From Cichorium intybus (taxonomy: Eukaryota; Streptophyta; Magnoliopsida; Asterales; Asteraceae), in the NCBI GenBank assembly GCA_023525715.1, contig CM042010.1, positions 157,203,907-157,267,906 of the forward strand: a DNA stretch of 64,000 nucleotides, given 5' to 3'. Below, one piece after another: positions 1 to 10,705 of the stretch (positions within the stretch are counted from its first letter, which is position 1; each line of letters opens with the position of its first letter). The position numbers and the translations under genes are program-made. The notes beneath the pieces were generated by a model that worked only from the letters and a program-made list of their open reading frames with translations, ran no database searches and had not been told where the DNA came from.

Positions 1-343
1 TAAGAATATTATATCAACTCGGTCACAAATGTCCAAATGCAAAATGGCAATGGCATAAGAATGGGTACCCCATAAGAATATATATACAATTTCTCGAAAT
101 ATCGAATCGATCTGTCTATATGGCATCAAATTTTTTCTCGAAATGCGTACCAATAATATATATACGTTTATACATCTAGGTTTGTGTGTCAATAATATTT
201 TTCGTCTGGAACTATAATGTTTGTGTATATATAGACGATCAAAGTTTCATATTTTATATTGAATGTATTTTTCATCAAAATTGAGAAAACCATTATTTTA
301 AAGAAATCGTAAGATATTTGTTTTAAACAGAGACTTTGACCAA

Positions 344-884
344 ATGGCAATTTGGTATTGGAATGAATGGACGGATAAAACATATTATGAGGTATTTTTA
401 CTTGCTATTTATTTATTGATTTTTTTATTAAATGTTGGTTTTGGTATATGTTTTGTTTAGGCGGACATCCATACGACGAACACAACTGAATTGGATGAGG
501 ATACATGTTTGAAGGAAAGTGATTATTTTGTCGACGACACATCGACGTTCGAAACAGATATGGTATAAGTTCGTTATTATACTATTTTAGTATCGTTATT
601 ATTGACAAAACTTGTTTGTTTTTAATAATCATATAATTTTCAGGTGTTTAAATCTCCTCAATAGTTGATATATTTGGTGCAAAATGTGGGTCGTACTCTT
701 GGTTACGTTATCGTTATAACAAATTCTAAACGTAACTATAATATTTTATTTCAATGTGATTGTGGTGGTGTATACAAAAGTAGGGAAATCTCTACAAGGA
801 ATACTGTCACAAAGAAAATCGACTGTCCATTCAGAATAGAAGGAAAACATATGTCAGGAGATGATTATTGGAAGTTACTTGTTA
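344..884 (+). pseudogene. FAR1/MULE-type transposase, 5' exons (broken)
   Basis: Three exons can be read: 344-391 (starts MAIWYWNEW), 461-562 and 644-about 884, joined by GT-AG introns. The last reads NVGRTLGYVIV, then CDCGGVYKS and KKIDCPFRIEGKHMSGDDYW, the look of the N-terminal zinc-binding FAR1/MULE DNA-binding region (the C-x-C and later C are visible). A TAG at 661-663 interrupts exon 3 just before the conserved part, and after residue W/K the sequence switches abruptly to the POLAR-like fragment that follows. The family comprises domesticated or mobile Mutator-like transposases. Without the catalytic and SWIM regions this is a dead fragment. Similar C-terminal sequence lies at 33.9-34.5 kb, but nothing shows that the two belong to one copy. 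Confidence 0.65.
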
Positions 885-1484
885 GTTCAAGATCTTGAAG
901 AGGAACTTGAGATGAAAGATTCTTTAATCATGCAAGAACTTGCAATTGATGATCACAAATCACAATCACCTCATAATTCAGAGCAATCAACAGATGGAAA
1001 TGATAAAGAATATGTTGTTATTCAGAAGACAAAAGATGAATCTTTTAGTAAAATTGAAGCTGAACTTGAAATGCTCGAATTGAATATGAGTTCATCCACT
1101 TTAGAAAGAAGGATTAGCAATCTTGTTGAGGTAACTTCATATAACTAAATATATTGCATTATGCATATTTTTGTATTTTGCCCTAATGTTATATATTTGT
1201 TATCTGACTAATAATAAATAAAATAATAGTAATAAAATATAGTTTTTTATTAGCAACAAAATAAGTAATATTGTAATAGTAAACAGAGTATATTTTTTAT
1301 TAAATATTTGGTACATCAATTATGTTAATTACATTGTATCTGTTAGCAATTATAAAATCAATGTCCGACATAATCATCCAATATATACAGACCATATGTG
1401 AATCATAGAAATTCAACAATTGATTAATGACATGTATATCACTAATCATCTCCACAAGGAATACTATCACAAAGAAAATCTCCA
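882..1484 (+). pseudogene. Duplicated 3' fragment of the POLAR-like gene
   Basis: From 882 the sequence matches 50469-50974 almost base for base. It includes the coiled-coil segment DLEEELEMKDSLIMQELAID, the end of the exon at 1130 (donor GT at 1131) and the AT-rich intron that follows. The fragment joins the FAR1-like exon at a short shared TTAGTTCAAG-type stretch. The left copy has about 95 extra bases near 1201-1297 that are absent at 50.79 kb. It ends in a 33-bp FAR1-like sequence (1446-1480) that also occurs upstream at 787-821. Only the last third of the parent exon is present, with no start codon, so it cannot encode the protein. Confidence 0.85.
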
Positions 1485-1509
1485 CAAAACATCATTTATT
1501 TTTTGGTCG

Positions 1510-2479
1510 AGAGTCGACAGTTACTTGGGGTCCTGGTGGGGTTGCTTTTGTTAATCCTGAAGCTAATAATCAGCATAAAACTTTTATGTGCCTCTATAGG
1601 ATCACGTATGCAACTTTTAAGTGAATTCCTTTTTTTTTTTTAAGTTTCTTTTTGTATATTTTTCTCACGTTGGATTTTGTTTGTTGTTACATGCAGTCTT
1701 GAGCAGTTCAATGATGTTTTGCTTCAGCCGAATGTTTCGAGTGACGCGAGTTCGTTTTTCAGTGTGAATGCTTTAAGTTCCATTGAAAATAAAAAGAATA
1801 TTTCTTTGGAATCTCTCAAGGTATGCCTAAAAAGGATCTTTTTACGCAATCAAGCCTATCCACATTATGTTTAAATAGTTGGCAGTACGGGTCCAGTTTT
1901 TATTTTGAACAAAAAACTTTTAGTAGTTTTTTAGTTTTTATATAAGTTTACATATTTAAAAGCTAACAACTACTTTTGCTGAAAACTTCTCTACATATAA
2001 AAACTATTATCTTTCAGCTACCTACTACTGGCTAGTTTTGTCAAACACATACTAAGTTGGAAAAAAATAGAATAAATTGGTCAACCTTTTTATGTTATCT
2101 TAATATGTAAACCTTTGACCATTTCTACAAGTATACCACCTAGAATCAAGAACCAAGTGCTAACAAATGTTTGTTGTGTGCAGAATGGTTGGTACCACAA
2201 TGTCGTGTACTTGGGGAAGGAGAAGGGCATTCCAATTCTGACAATGACGTAAGTTTTTTTTTTTTTTAACCAAACATTGTTATATGTTTTGAGGTATTTT
2301 AAAACCAATATCTTTAAAATCCAGGTGCACTCGTGATGATGTTGAAGATTTTAAAACTGGGAAGGTACCACTGCGTCCGCCAGCTAAAGAATATGCAGAC
2401 ACTCTGGTTAGAGGACTTGTACATGGAAAGCAGCTTTCAGATTGCTTACATACAACAAGCCTCCACCAAACCCTTATAA
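1510..2479 (+). pseudogene. Frameshifted fragment of an unidentified plant gene
   Basis: Four exons are readable: about 1510-1620 (TVTWGPGGVAFVNPEANNQ), 1697-1818 (LEQFNDVLLQPNVSSDAS), 2184-2247 (NGWYHNVVYLGKEKGIPILT) and 2325-2479 (RDDVEDFKTGKVPLRPP). All junctions have GT and AG and keep phase between exons 3 and 4. The last exon shifts frame near 2443: after KQLSD the continuation AYIQQASTKPL and the stop TAA at 2477-2479 lie in another frame. No start or 5' part is visible. I do not recognise the family with certainty; the order of motifs suggests a conserved, gamma-glutamylcyclotransferase-like plant protein, but this is a weak guess. It directly abuts the POLAR/FAR1 chimera. Confidence 0.55.
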
Positions 2480-2825
2480 ATGCAAATTCCTATGAAATAG
2501 TTACTTTAACAACTTATTTTAGTAGCTTTTGACTTGTGGAGCCAAACAAGATTGTTTTTGAACTTCGAAACTACTATGAATTTCAGTTTGTGAATTTTTA
2601 ATGATATTGTGAATTTGTGATTAGGAAAGAAAATCGTGTGTGAGACAAATGGTTAGGTCTAAGAAAAAGAATTGTGACTAATATAAGAATTGATCACAGA
2701 TTTCAAATATATTATCCATACAATTACACTGTGGTATCACCAATCTGGCAAGATAGAATCCTACTCTACAAAAGGGTAAAACTGTCAAACAAAATTGGTA
2801 CCATTTTAGCCCTCAAACTTCAATC
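2480..2825. other. AT-rich intergenic stretch
   Basis: Spacer between two pseudogenes that end toward each other. No open frame, repeat or RNA gene was recognised. Confidence 0.5.
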
Positions 2826-4938
2826 TCATCTTGACTTGAGAGCAGCATGACCCGTGTCACTCAAATGTTTATGTAATTTGTTCCTGCCATAGAAACAACC
2901 ATAATAATAAGCCAAGGTGCCAACAGAAAACATAAGTAAATTACATTTTTGGTCATTGAATTCGTTTAAAATTTTCAGTGTTGCTCCCAAATAAAATTGG
3001 TGCAACGATTTGGTCCCTATATGCACCAAAATTGCAAAAGAATACCACTAGAAATACAATTTTTTGAACAAATTCAAAAACCAGAATCACTACAACAATT
3101 GAAACCATTTGGTACCAAAACTGAAATTTTTGAACAAACTCATGGACCAAAAACGTAATTTACTAACAACAGATGAAATGAAACAACAGGGCAATTATTG
3201 TATACCTTGAATCAAAATCTACTCCACAAGTATCACATTCATGCCTAGAATTTCTCGATGTACCCTGTGTAGGATATTATATGATATTAGACAAAACAAA
3301 CACCGATCCAAATAAAAACCAAAATAAATGTTTAATCCCTAAAAAAAAGATAGTACCTTCTGTTTTTTTCCTTTAGTTTTTGCTTTAGAAGTCCCTTCCT
3401 TTTTATTGGTGACTTTCACTGCAGGTGCTGTTTAACAACCTTAATCTTTACAGTGGGCTCTTTATCTTCTTCACCATTGTTCTCATTATCTTCACAAGGC
3501 TGGGATGATGATGATGATGATGGTTTCTCAATATGTGAACCATCATCACCATTGTTGTCCACGTCAGCATTGCAACTTACTTCAGGTTTATCCATTTTTT
3601 TTGTTGTTCTTCATCTTCAGGTTTTGTAGCTGTATCTTTCTTACCTCCCCGCTTTCTTCTACCTTTCTTATTATTATACTCCATCAAATCCACCTCTTCT
3701 TCTTCAACTTCAACATAAACTTTCTTTTTTGGCTTCTTTTTGTTCTTATGCCAAGATAACATTGCTTCTAAATTAGTCTCATCATCATCATCATCATTAT
3801 CATTATTATGTTTTTCTTCATCATCTTCTTTTTCTTCCTTCTGAATCTTAACACCTTCAACCTGTTCCTTCAGTTCTTCGACCTCATCAACCAAAACCTC
3901 ACCATCATCACTGTCTCCACTTTTTAGATCTTCATCTTCTTCTTCAAAAGCTTCCTTCAATTATGCAACTTTCTCTTTGTGCTTCTTGGATTGTTCATGA
4001 TTCTTCCATTGTTTATCACTTTTAAACTTCTTCCCACATACCACACAGTAAAACTCATTCTTCCTCTCATCTTCTTCTTCTTCCTCCTCCATTACTACCT
4101 CATCAGAATCCTCCATTTTTGCCCAATCAGGTTCTTCATACAATCTCGCTCTCTCTGCTTTCTATCTCTCCATTTCCTTCTTCCTTGCTCTCTCCTCCTC
4201 TTTCTTCTTCTCGATATCTTCATTCCTCTTCATCTGCATATCAATCACTCTCTTATCCCTCTTCTTCACGAACCCAGCTAAACCCCTAACAGTTTCGTTA
4301 TACTCTCTCTTAGCTTTCTTCCTGATCTTCTTATTCTCGTCTTCCATTAACCTCCTGGACTTCCGATTCGGTCCAGCATTTGCATCATACTCATCCTCCC
4401 AAGCAAAATCCATCACAATTACGAACCCTAACCAATATCCGTAAAACACATTCACTTGAGCGTAAGGACTATCCAGATTACCCATCAACGGCGCCTCCTT
4501 AACCACGTTTCCTAGCCCTAACGTCTTCGCGAAATTCAATTCGTTTCGATAGATTTTATCGAACACATCGGCGTAAACCTTATAGAACCCCTTACCTTTA
4601 TCTGAAAGTCCAGAGTACACGGAATTTGAGAAGAAGGATAAGAGATCGGGGACGACAGCGGAACCGGAGGAATTGTTGGGGTTTGAACCGGAGAAGAGGA
4701 TTTGGGAGCGGTGAGAGTCGTACCAAGCACGTTCTCGCACATCGGAGAGGACCTCGTAAGCATTGACGAGCTCTTGGAAGGAAGCGGTGGCTTCAGCTTC
4801 GCTGACGCCTGACTTGATTAGCTTGTCGGGGTGGCGTTGGAGGGCGAGTTTTCTGTACGCCGATCAGATTTCGTCGGGGGTGCAATCGCGTTGGAGACCA
4901 AGGACTTCGTACAGGCATCGCTTCTCCGGCGAAGCCAT
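2826..4938 (-). pseudogene. DnaJ/JJJ1-like co-chaperone pseudogene
   Basis: Reading leftward, the start is ATG at 4938 (MASPEKRCLYEVLGLQRD). A J domain with an intact HPD (QRHPDKL) follows, then a long middle region, a first C2H2 zinc finger (FYCVVCGKKFKSDKQWKNHE), an acidic lysine-rich tail and a second C2H2 finger split by an intron (CDTCGVDFDSR / NKLHKHLSDTGH). Exons: 3357-4938, 3206-3264 and 2826-2883. The layout is that of plant JJJ1-type J proteins, which stimulate Hsp70 and in yeast act in cytosolic 60S ribosome maturation. The gene is broken: TGA at 4864-4866 (codon 25), TAG at 4162-4164, TAA at 3961-3963, a one-base frameshift in the A8 run at 3595-3602 (plus strand T8) and another near 3427. 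Introns are retained, so it arose by DNA duplication and not from mRNA. Confidence 0.88.
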
Positions 4939-4959
4939 TGTGTCTCTCCTCGCGGTTGT

Positions 4960-6012
4960 AGTCTCGTCAACTAGGGTTTTTGCTCCTTTAATATGGGTTC
5001 GTTGGTATCATAGTATCGTGTTTGTAGCAGGGGTTTCAAAATAAAATATCTAAAATTCATATATCGGAATAAAATTTTGGAAAATTAAATATTATTATGC
5101 TTTTTTTTATTATTATTCATCCTCTTGGGTTTTGTTTTATTTTTATTAATGAATCACTACATTCTATCGTTATATTTGGTTAGCTCGAAGAAATAAAATA
5201 AGTCATTCAAATATATTGTTTTTACTAATATATAAAAAATAAATAAAGTAAATTTGATAAATAAAAAAATGTTATCCTATAAAATAGATTTTTTAAATAA
5301 ATATATATCTGTAAATGAATTACATATAAACATATTTCATTTCGTTTAAAATACATAGCATATGATTTACAAATAGTTGAAAAATATTATCTATAATTTA
5401 AAAAAGTTATAAAATAAAAATAACAAGATACTTTAAAATCTTAAAATATAAATATGATAAAAATTATTTAATTTTTAAAAATTAAAAAAATGTCATTTTA
5501 ATAAACTTTTGAAATTTTTAACAAGATTAATATTTATTGAATATTATAATAAAAAAATTAAATTGTATTATATACCATTTCCCTAAAGGAATGAAAAAAA
5601 TACATCTCTCCCATGGAATGGAATTTAACCCAAGAGAATGAATCACGTTCCATGATAAATGCTTCATTCCATTTCCATTCCTTTGAGCAACCAAACATGA
5701 TTTTTTTTCATTCCGGCGGAATGCTCCATTTCATTTCCTCTTCGATTATTTCATATCAAACACTACCTTAAAGATAGATCTTGAGGCTAGTATAGAGTCA
5801 GCAATTCAACTTTGTCAATCAAACCCATACTCTAACGCAATAATCAACGAGTTGGGTTAAATTTTTCAATCCGTTAAATTAAAGGGATTAACACATCTAA
5901 CCTGTTTAGTTAATTGAGTTGTGTTAGAGTTGAAATTTCCAATTTGTTTTCAACCTGTTTTAACAATTTAATATTTTTTTAGTTATATTTATTTAATACT
6001 ACTATGTAGTTA
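4960..6012. other. AT-rich intergenic region
   Basis: Upstream of the DnaJ pseudogene. It holds A/T runs and a stretch rich in CATTCC/GGAATG motifs (5575-5755), some in both orientations, of the kind left by small transposons. No gene was seen. Confidence 0.45.
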
Positions 6013-6021
6013 ATATTTTAA
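6013..6021 (+). repeat. Target-site duplication of MULE-1 (left)
   Basis: ATATTTTAA at 6013-6021 is repeated exactly at 16613-16621, directly outside the inverted termini. A 9-bp duplication is the hallmark of Mutator-type insertion. Confidence 0.95.
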
Positions 6022-6368
6022 GGGTTATTGTCACATTGACCCTATAAACTATCACCATAAATTTTTAAAGGTCCCTTAACAAATTTTCGTGCCTCGTAAG
6101 TCATTAAAGTCGAAAATGACTTGTCTTTTAAACCAGTCAGCTTGTTTTCAAAAGGTTATACGGTCAAAATAATTAATTAGGGTAAAATAAAAAAGCCACG
6201 TGGTGGCTTACGTGGACTGGACCACGCGTATGCCTCAATGAAACCGCGTATAAACTCGGTAATGGTTAAAGTATCACACTTGCAGCAGTTGGTGTACTGA
6301 ATTTTACCCAAATCCTCTCATCCTTCTCTTGAATTCTGTCTGTAAATTCGAAGCTTGCTAGCTGAAAA

Positions 6369-6679
6369 ATGGTGTTCGACGACTATCATCTTCAAATCGT
6401 GGAACAAAAGAAACCGTTTCCGGACTGTGACTGCAAGATAACGGCGAAGCTACGACTGTCATCCTCTGATATTAACCCTAAGAGGCGTTTTTTCAACTGC
6501 AGTAGGTCATTGGTAAGTTTCGTTCAAGTTTGATACTTTTGCTTTAGGGGTTTAGATCTAAAATCTAACAAAAAATGGTGGAAACCCCTAACTGATGAAA
6601 GTCTTGGGTTTCGTTGCAGGTGTCGTGCACATTGTCTGTGCTTAGCTTGAGGGAGCAAATCCTTCACAGCCTCCATTAG
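6369..6679 (+). CDS. GRF-type zinc-finger ORF in MULE-1
   Basis: Exon 6369-6512 encodes 48 residues with the GRF zinc-finger pattern: P-x-CDC, then TAKLRLSSSDINPKRRFFNC, giving the C-x-C...N-P-x-R-x-F...C signature. A GT-AG intron (6513-6619) leads in frame to 20 codons ending at TAG 6677-6679, for 67 residues in all. The usual downstream tryptophan and coiled coil are not visible, so the 3' end is probably lost to the hAT-like insertion that begins 37 bp later. GRF fingers bind nucleic acid. The position, opposite and convergent to the transposase, matches the small gene in MULE-2 at 35.2 kb. Whether it is expressed cannot be told. Confidence 0.6.
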
Positions 6680-7137
6680 GCCCTACATAAAAATAATATA
6701 TTATCATAATCTATGCAGTCAATCTCGGGAGATAGCGCCGAGATAGCATTTCTCGGGCTTAGGCCGAGATAAAAATCAAAATCTCGCTCAGTAATCTCGC
6801 CAGCGAGAATCTCGCCGAGATTTGCCGAGATAATGTCCGAGATTTGCCGAGATTTACTTTTCGGAAGATGTGAATGCATTAAACGATGTTGACTCGGATG
6901 CCGAACCCATGGATTGCGATTAGATTTATGTTTGACACGTTGACACTTTTCATATTAGAATACTATATTTTCATATTAGAATACTATCTATGTTTTATGT
7001 GACATTTTTATGCAACTTTTTGTGATATTAATTCTACGTAGTATTAATAGTCTAAAAGTAACAAAAAAAAACCCCGCTATACCACCGCTATACCACCGCA
7101 ATAAACGCTAAATCAAATCTCGCTAGGTGACCGCTAT

Positions 7138-7914
7138 TGTTGGATTAGGTGTCTAAGCCATGACTAATAATTAGTATTTATCTAATTAATAGTAGCATAG
7201 TCCATTTGGGTTGCCCTCATAGTTGGAGGATTGGCAGAAAGTCCGGTAGAGAGAAATGTTGATTTATTATGTGATTAATAAATCAATAGAAATTAAATAA
7301 ATAGTTTATTAATATATTTAAGTGATAATATATTAATTAGAAACTATAATAATTAAGTAGGAATTTTTCTGGAATTAATTGGAATTAATTTGGCAGTTAA
7401 ATTGATTAATTAAGGTGCAGGGACTAAAACTGTAATTATTCAATAGTTGAGTAAGTGACAGTTTGAGTGAGTGTGTGTGACCAACGAAATTATATATGGA
7501 AACATATATATTTTCGATTTTAATAATGAGGATAAAAGGATTTGAATTAATAAGATAATAGTTTATCTTGATTTGAATTCAAAAGGTTTATCTCTTAAGG
7601 TTTATTTGGTCATCCACTGGAGCCTATAAATAGGTAGGCTCTCCCTAAACCCTAGACCACGAATTTTAACTCTCTCTCCCAAGGAATTTTCGGCCAAGAG
7701 CTCAGCTAAGGGTGTGACTGCATTTGAGGCAAGAGACTTCTGTTGCTTTGCTTCCAAGATTCACTTTAAGGTTGGTTTTTCTTGATCTTTCTTTTAGTTT
7801 ATCTTTTTCTGGCCTTCTAGGATATGTTATATGTTTAATTAGAAGAAAACCTAGATCTATATAGGTTGCATGTGAACTTAGGAATGTTAGTTCATAGTTG
7901 CAGAAAACCTTTCA
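7138..7914 (+). repeat. 5' LTR of the copia-type element
   Basis: 777 bp, TG...CA bounded. It contains a TATA-like CCTATAAATAGG near 7622-7634 and an early transcribed region with ACCCTAGACCACG. The tRNA-primer site lies directly downstream. Confidence 0.93.
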
Positions 7915-7915
7915 G

Positions 7916-7927
7916 TGGTATCAGAGC
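7916..7927 (+). promoter_or_regulatory. Primer-binding site (initiator Met tRNA)
   Basis: TGGTATCAGAGC matches the complement of the 3' end of plant initiator tRNA-Met, the usual primer for copia-type reverse transcription. It stands one base after the LTR end. Confidence 0.92.
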
Positions 7928-9278
7928 TATTTGGTGTGTTTTCTTGTTAAATTGTTATAATTGTATCCTGTAAATTAGGGTTTATTGTTTCTAAACCCTA
8001 ATGTGGCCGTTTTGAATATTAGGGTTAGGGTTTCGAAAAACCCTGGCCCCTCCCCCTTGCTTGGCGTGAAAAAGGGAATGGTTTAGTAGGCTTTCTATTT
8101 TTGGTAATTTTAATTGTTTAAATAGATAAAACCTTAAACCTTTATCCTAAAATTCGAAAATTAGGGGATAGGGATATGTTTAAATTAATTTGATTATTTT
8201 GTGACACCTATCTGCAAAATTAATTAATTTAAATAATTGTTTATTAAAAAGATAATTAATAGAATTTAATTAATTTCGATTTAAATGGTTTAAATTCCGA
8301 ATATTAATAGATAAAATCTATAAATATTTTAAGAGGTTTAAAATATCAAATTTAATTAATTTAATTAATTGGTTAATTAAAAGATAATTAAATCGGCTTT
8401 AAATGGTTTAATTTAATTTTAAATTTAATATCTTAAATCGACAATAAATTAAAAGATAAACCAGAAACAATTTTTTAAAGGTTTAAAAAATTACATCTTA
8501 TATATATTATAATTAGGAAGTTATTGTTATACGTATAAGATTAAAATGGTTAGTCAAATCATTAGTAGGCCTCATTCACGAAGCTGGTCTATAAAGTGGG
8601 TATAAGGAGACTGCCTATAAAATGGCGGTCGAATGGGTGAACACTCTCGCCCACCGCTCGCCTGATTAGTGGAGGGTCGTTAGCCGAACAGGTTTGATAG
8701 GACCGCCTAATAATCACTAAAAGTATAATGATTCAAAGTACTAGAACACTTAATAAAACCCAAATCTAGTTACTTTAGGGAAAAAGTGAATTGGTGCTAA
8801 TCCATGAAATTGCACATTACACTTTATGAAACATTAGTGGAGCGTGTGTGGTTTACCGGCACACTAATAGGGGTTCATAAAGAATGGTAATGAGTTTCTC
8901 ATGATTTATCATTGTTGATGGAGCGCGTGTGGTTGACCGGCACATCAATTAGAGATGATAAATGACATTGAGAGTACCAAGCTAATTTGCATGGTTATTC
9001 ACATCTAGTTTGTGATCCTCGGCATCCCAGTCACAAACAGTGGAACACATCCGAGATTAAACATGCCATTAAAAGTTAAATGAATCTCAACAGATCTAGG
9101 AATTTCATAGGATGGAATTGATAAATGTTTATCTACCTTAATGACCGATATGTTGTGATTACGGCATCCCTCTTCACACCATAGTTGGGGCATTTTGGAT
9201 CCTAGCCTTATTAAATAGCAAATTGGGTAATTATTTAAAAGGATCAATTAAAACTAATAAATTCTGTTTATTTTATAG

Positions 9279-9720
9279 ATGTCTAGTGTCAATTCTCCTC
9301 CTTCTCCTCCTTCACCCATTTCTGAAAGCATCAGAATGCACCTACCGAATATGGATAGGCTGACTGGCCTGAACTATATGGTATGGCTTCATAAATAAAG
9401 AATAGTTCTCTGTTTTGCTAGCAAGCCATATCTGACTGAATGCCCGCCCCCCAAAGCATGACATCACACAGTAGCTTGTGATGAGCATGACTCCTTGATT
9501 GATAAGTCAAGGAAAGTTCGTTGCCTAATACTATTGATCATTGACCCTGAGTTCCGCAGGAATTTAGAATTCATGGGGTCAGATAAGTTAACACAGCTAG
9601 TTGTGGAAAAGTTCCATGAACTGGTTGAGAAAGGACGAACTAAGATCTTCAAAGAGTTTTAAGTGTGTAGGAAGAAGCACCAGTTCACATGTTCTCAAGG
9701 CTGAGAGACATATAGGTGAA
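9279..9720 (+). pseudogene. gag-like remnant of the copia-type element
   Basis: ATG at 9279 opens MSSVNSPPSPPSPISES, followed by LPNMDRLTGLNYMVW, the start typical of plant copia gag, then a stop at codon 39. Further on, KSRKVRCLILLIIDPEFRRN and VVEKFHELVEKGRTKIFKEF are readable before new stops. No zinc knuckle, protease, integrase or reverse transcriptase motif was recognised downstream. Confidence 0.6.
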
Positions 9721-10464
9721 CTGTAAAATATTTGGTCCCCTTTTTTTATCGGGAGTTAAAGCATTAGCTCGACTCGCTGATCCGTTTATCCTGATGTACA
9801 GGAAGGGAAACCAAATAAGACAATCATGGACATGTATTCAATGTTGACTCTGTATGAGTCGTTCATAGAGAAGCATAGTTCCATTGATTCAGCTGCTTCG
9901 GGATTGATTCCAGTAATAGGACACATCAAGAGATGATCCAGATCGTCTGGACCGGTTCCTCGATGTTTCAAACTGGGAATCCACAGGGTGGGACACAGTC
10001 ACGGAAAGATTGGAAAATGCTCCGAAGCTGAACAGTTTGGCAACTCAGGAATATCTTAAAACTCAGAACCCCTGATCCTTAATTCCTTGATACAAGATGT
10101 GTTTCTCACATTTGCTCTGTATGAATGGACTCTGTAGGATGTGGGATGTTGTTGCATAGGATCATATTCAGACTGGTTCTGAAACTCATGCAGTTTTAGA
10201 GTTTAGTTAGATATTGATATCTTGTTATTAGCTTATTAGATGCGTATGACATTGTCTATCATATAATACATAGTTCAAGGATTTTGTTTTAATAAAATTG
10301 TCAATTTTCTTTTAACACATGTTGTTTGAAATATCCTTGAAATGTTGTATGATTGTGTTGAATGCATGATTAGTAATAACTTGAATATTGATACATCCAA
10401 AGTGTTTGGATTTAGGAATTGTGTCACTTATGATTGTTAAGACAAATGTTGTAAGAATCAATTC

Positions 10465-10705
10465 AACCAAAGGTCCAGTTTGACAGGACTTTGGAATCAT
10501 TTGACTTAAAATCTCATGATGAATTGAGTTCTTAATGTGACAATAAATGAATCACCCAAAGATCCAGTTGGATAGGACTTTGGAATCATATGACTTAGAG
10601 TCAGATGATGATTAAGTTCTTTACTAAGCACATATGGCAAGAAATGAATCACCCAAAGATCCAGAGGATAGGATTTTGGAATCAGTTGACTTAGAGTCAA
10701 CTGAA
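10465..10705 (+). repeat. Three imperfect repeats of about 85 bp in the retroelement interior
   Basis: The core AAAGRTCCAGTTKGAYAGGA, then CTTTGGAATCA and GACTTAGAGTCA, recurs near 10470, 10557 and 10653 with small changes. Confidence 0.65.
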
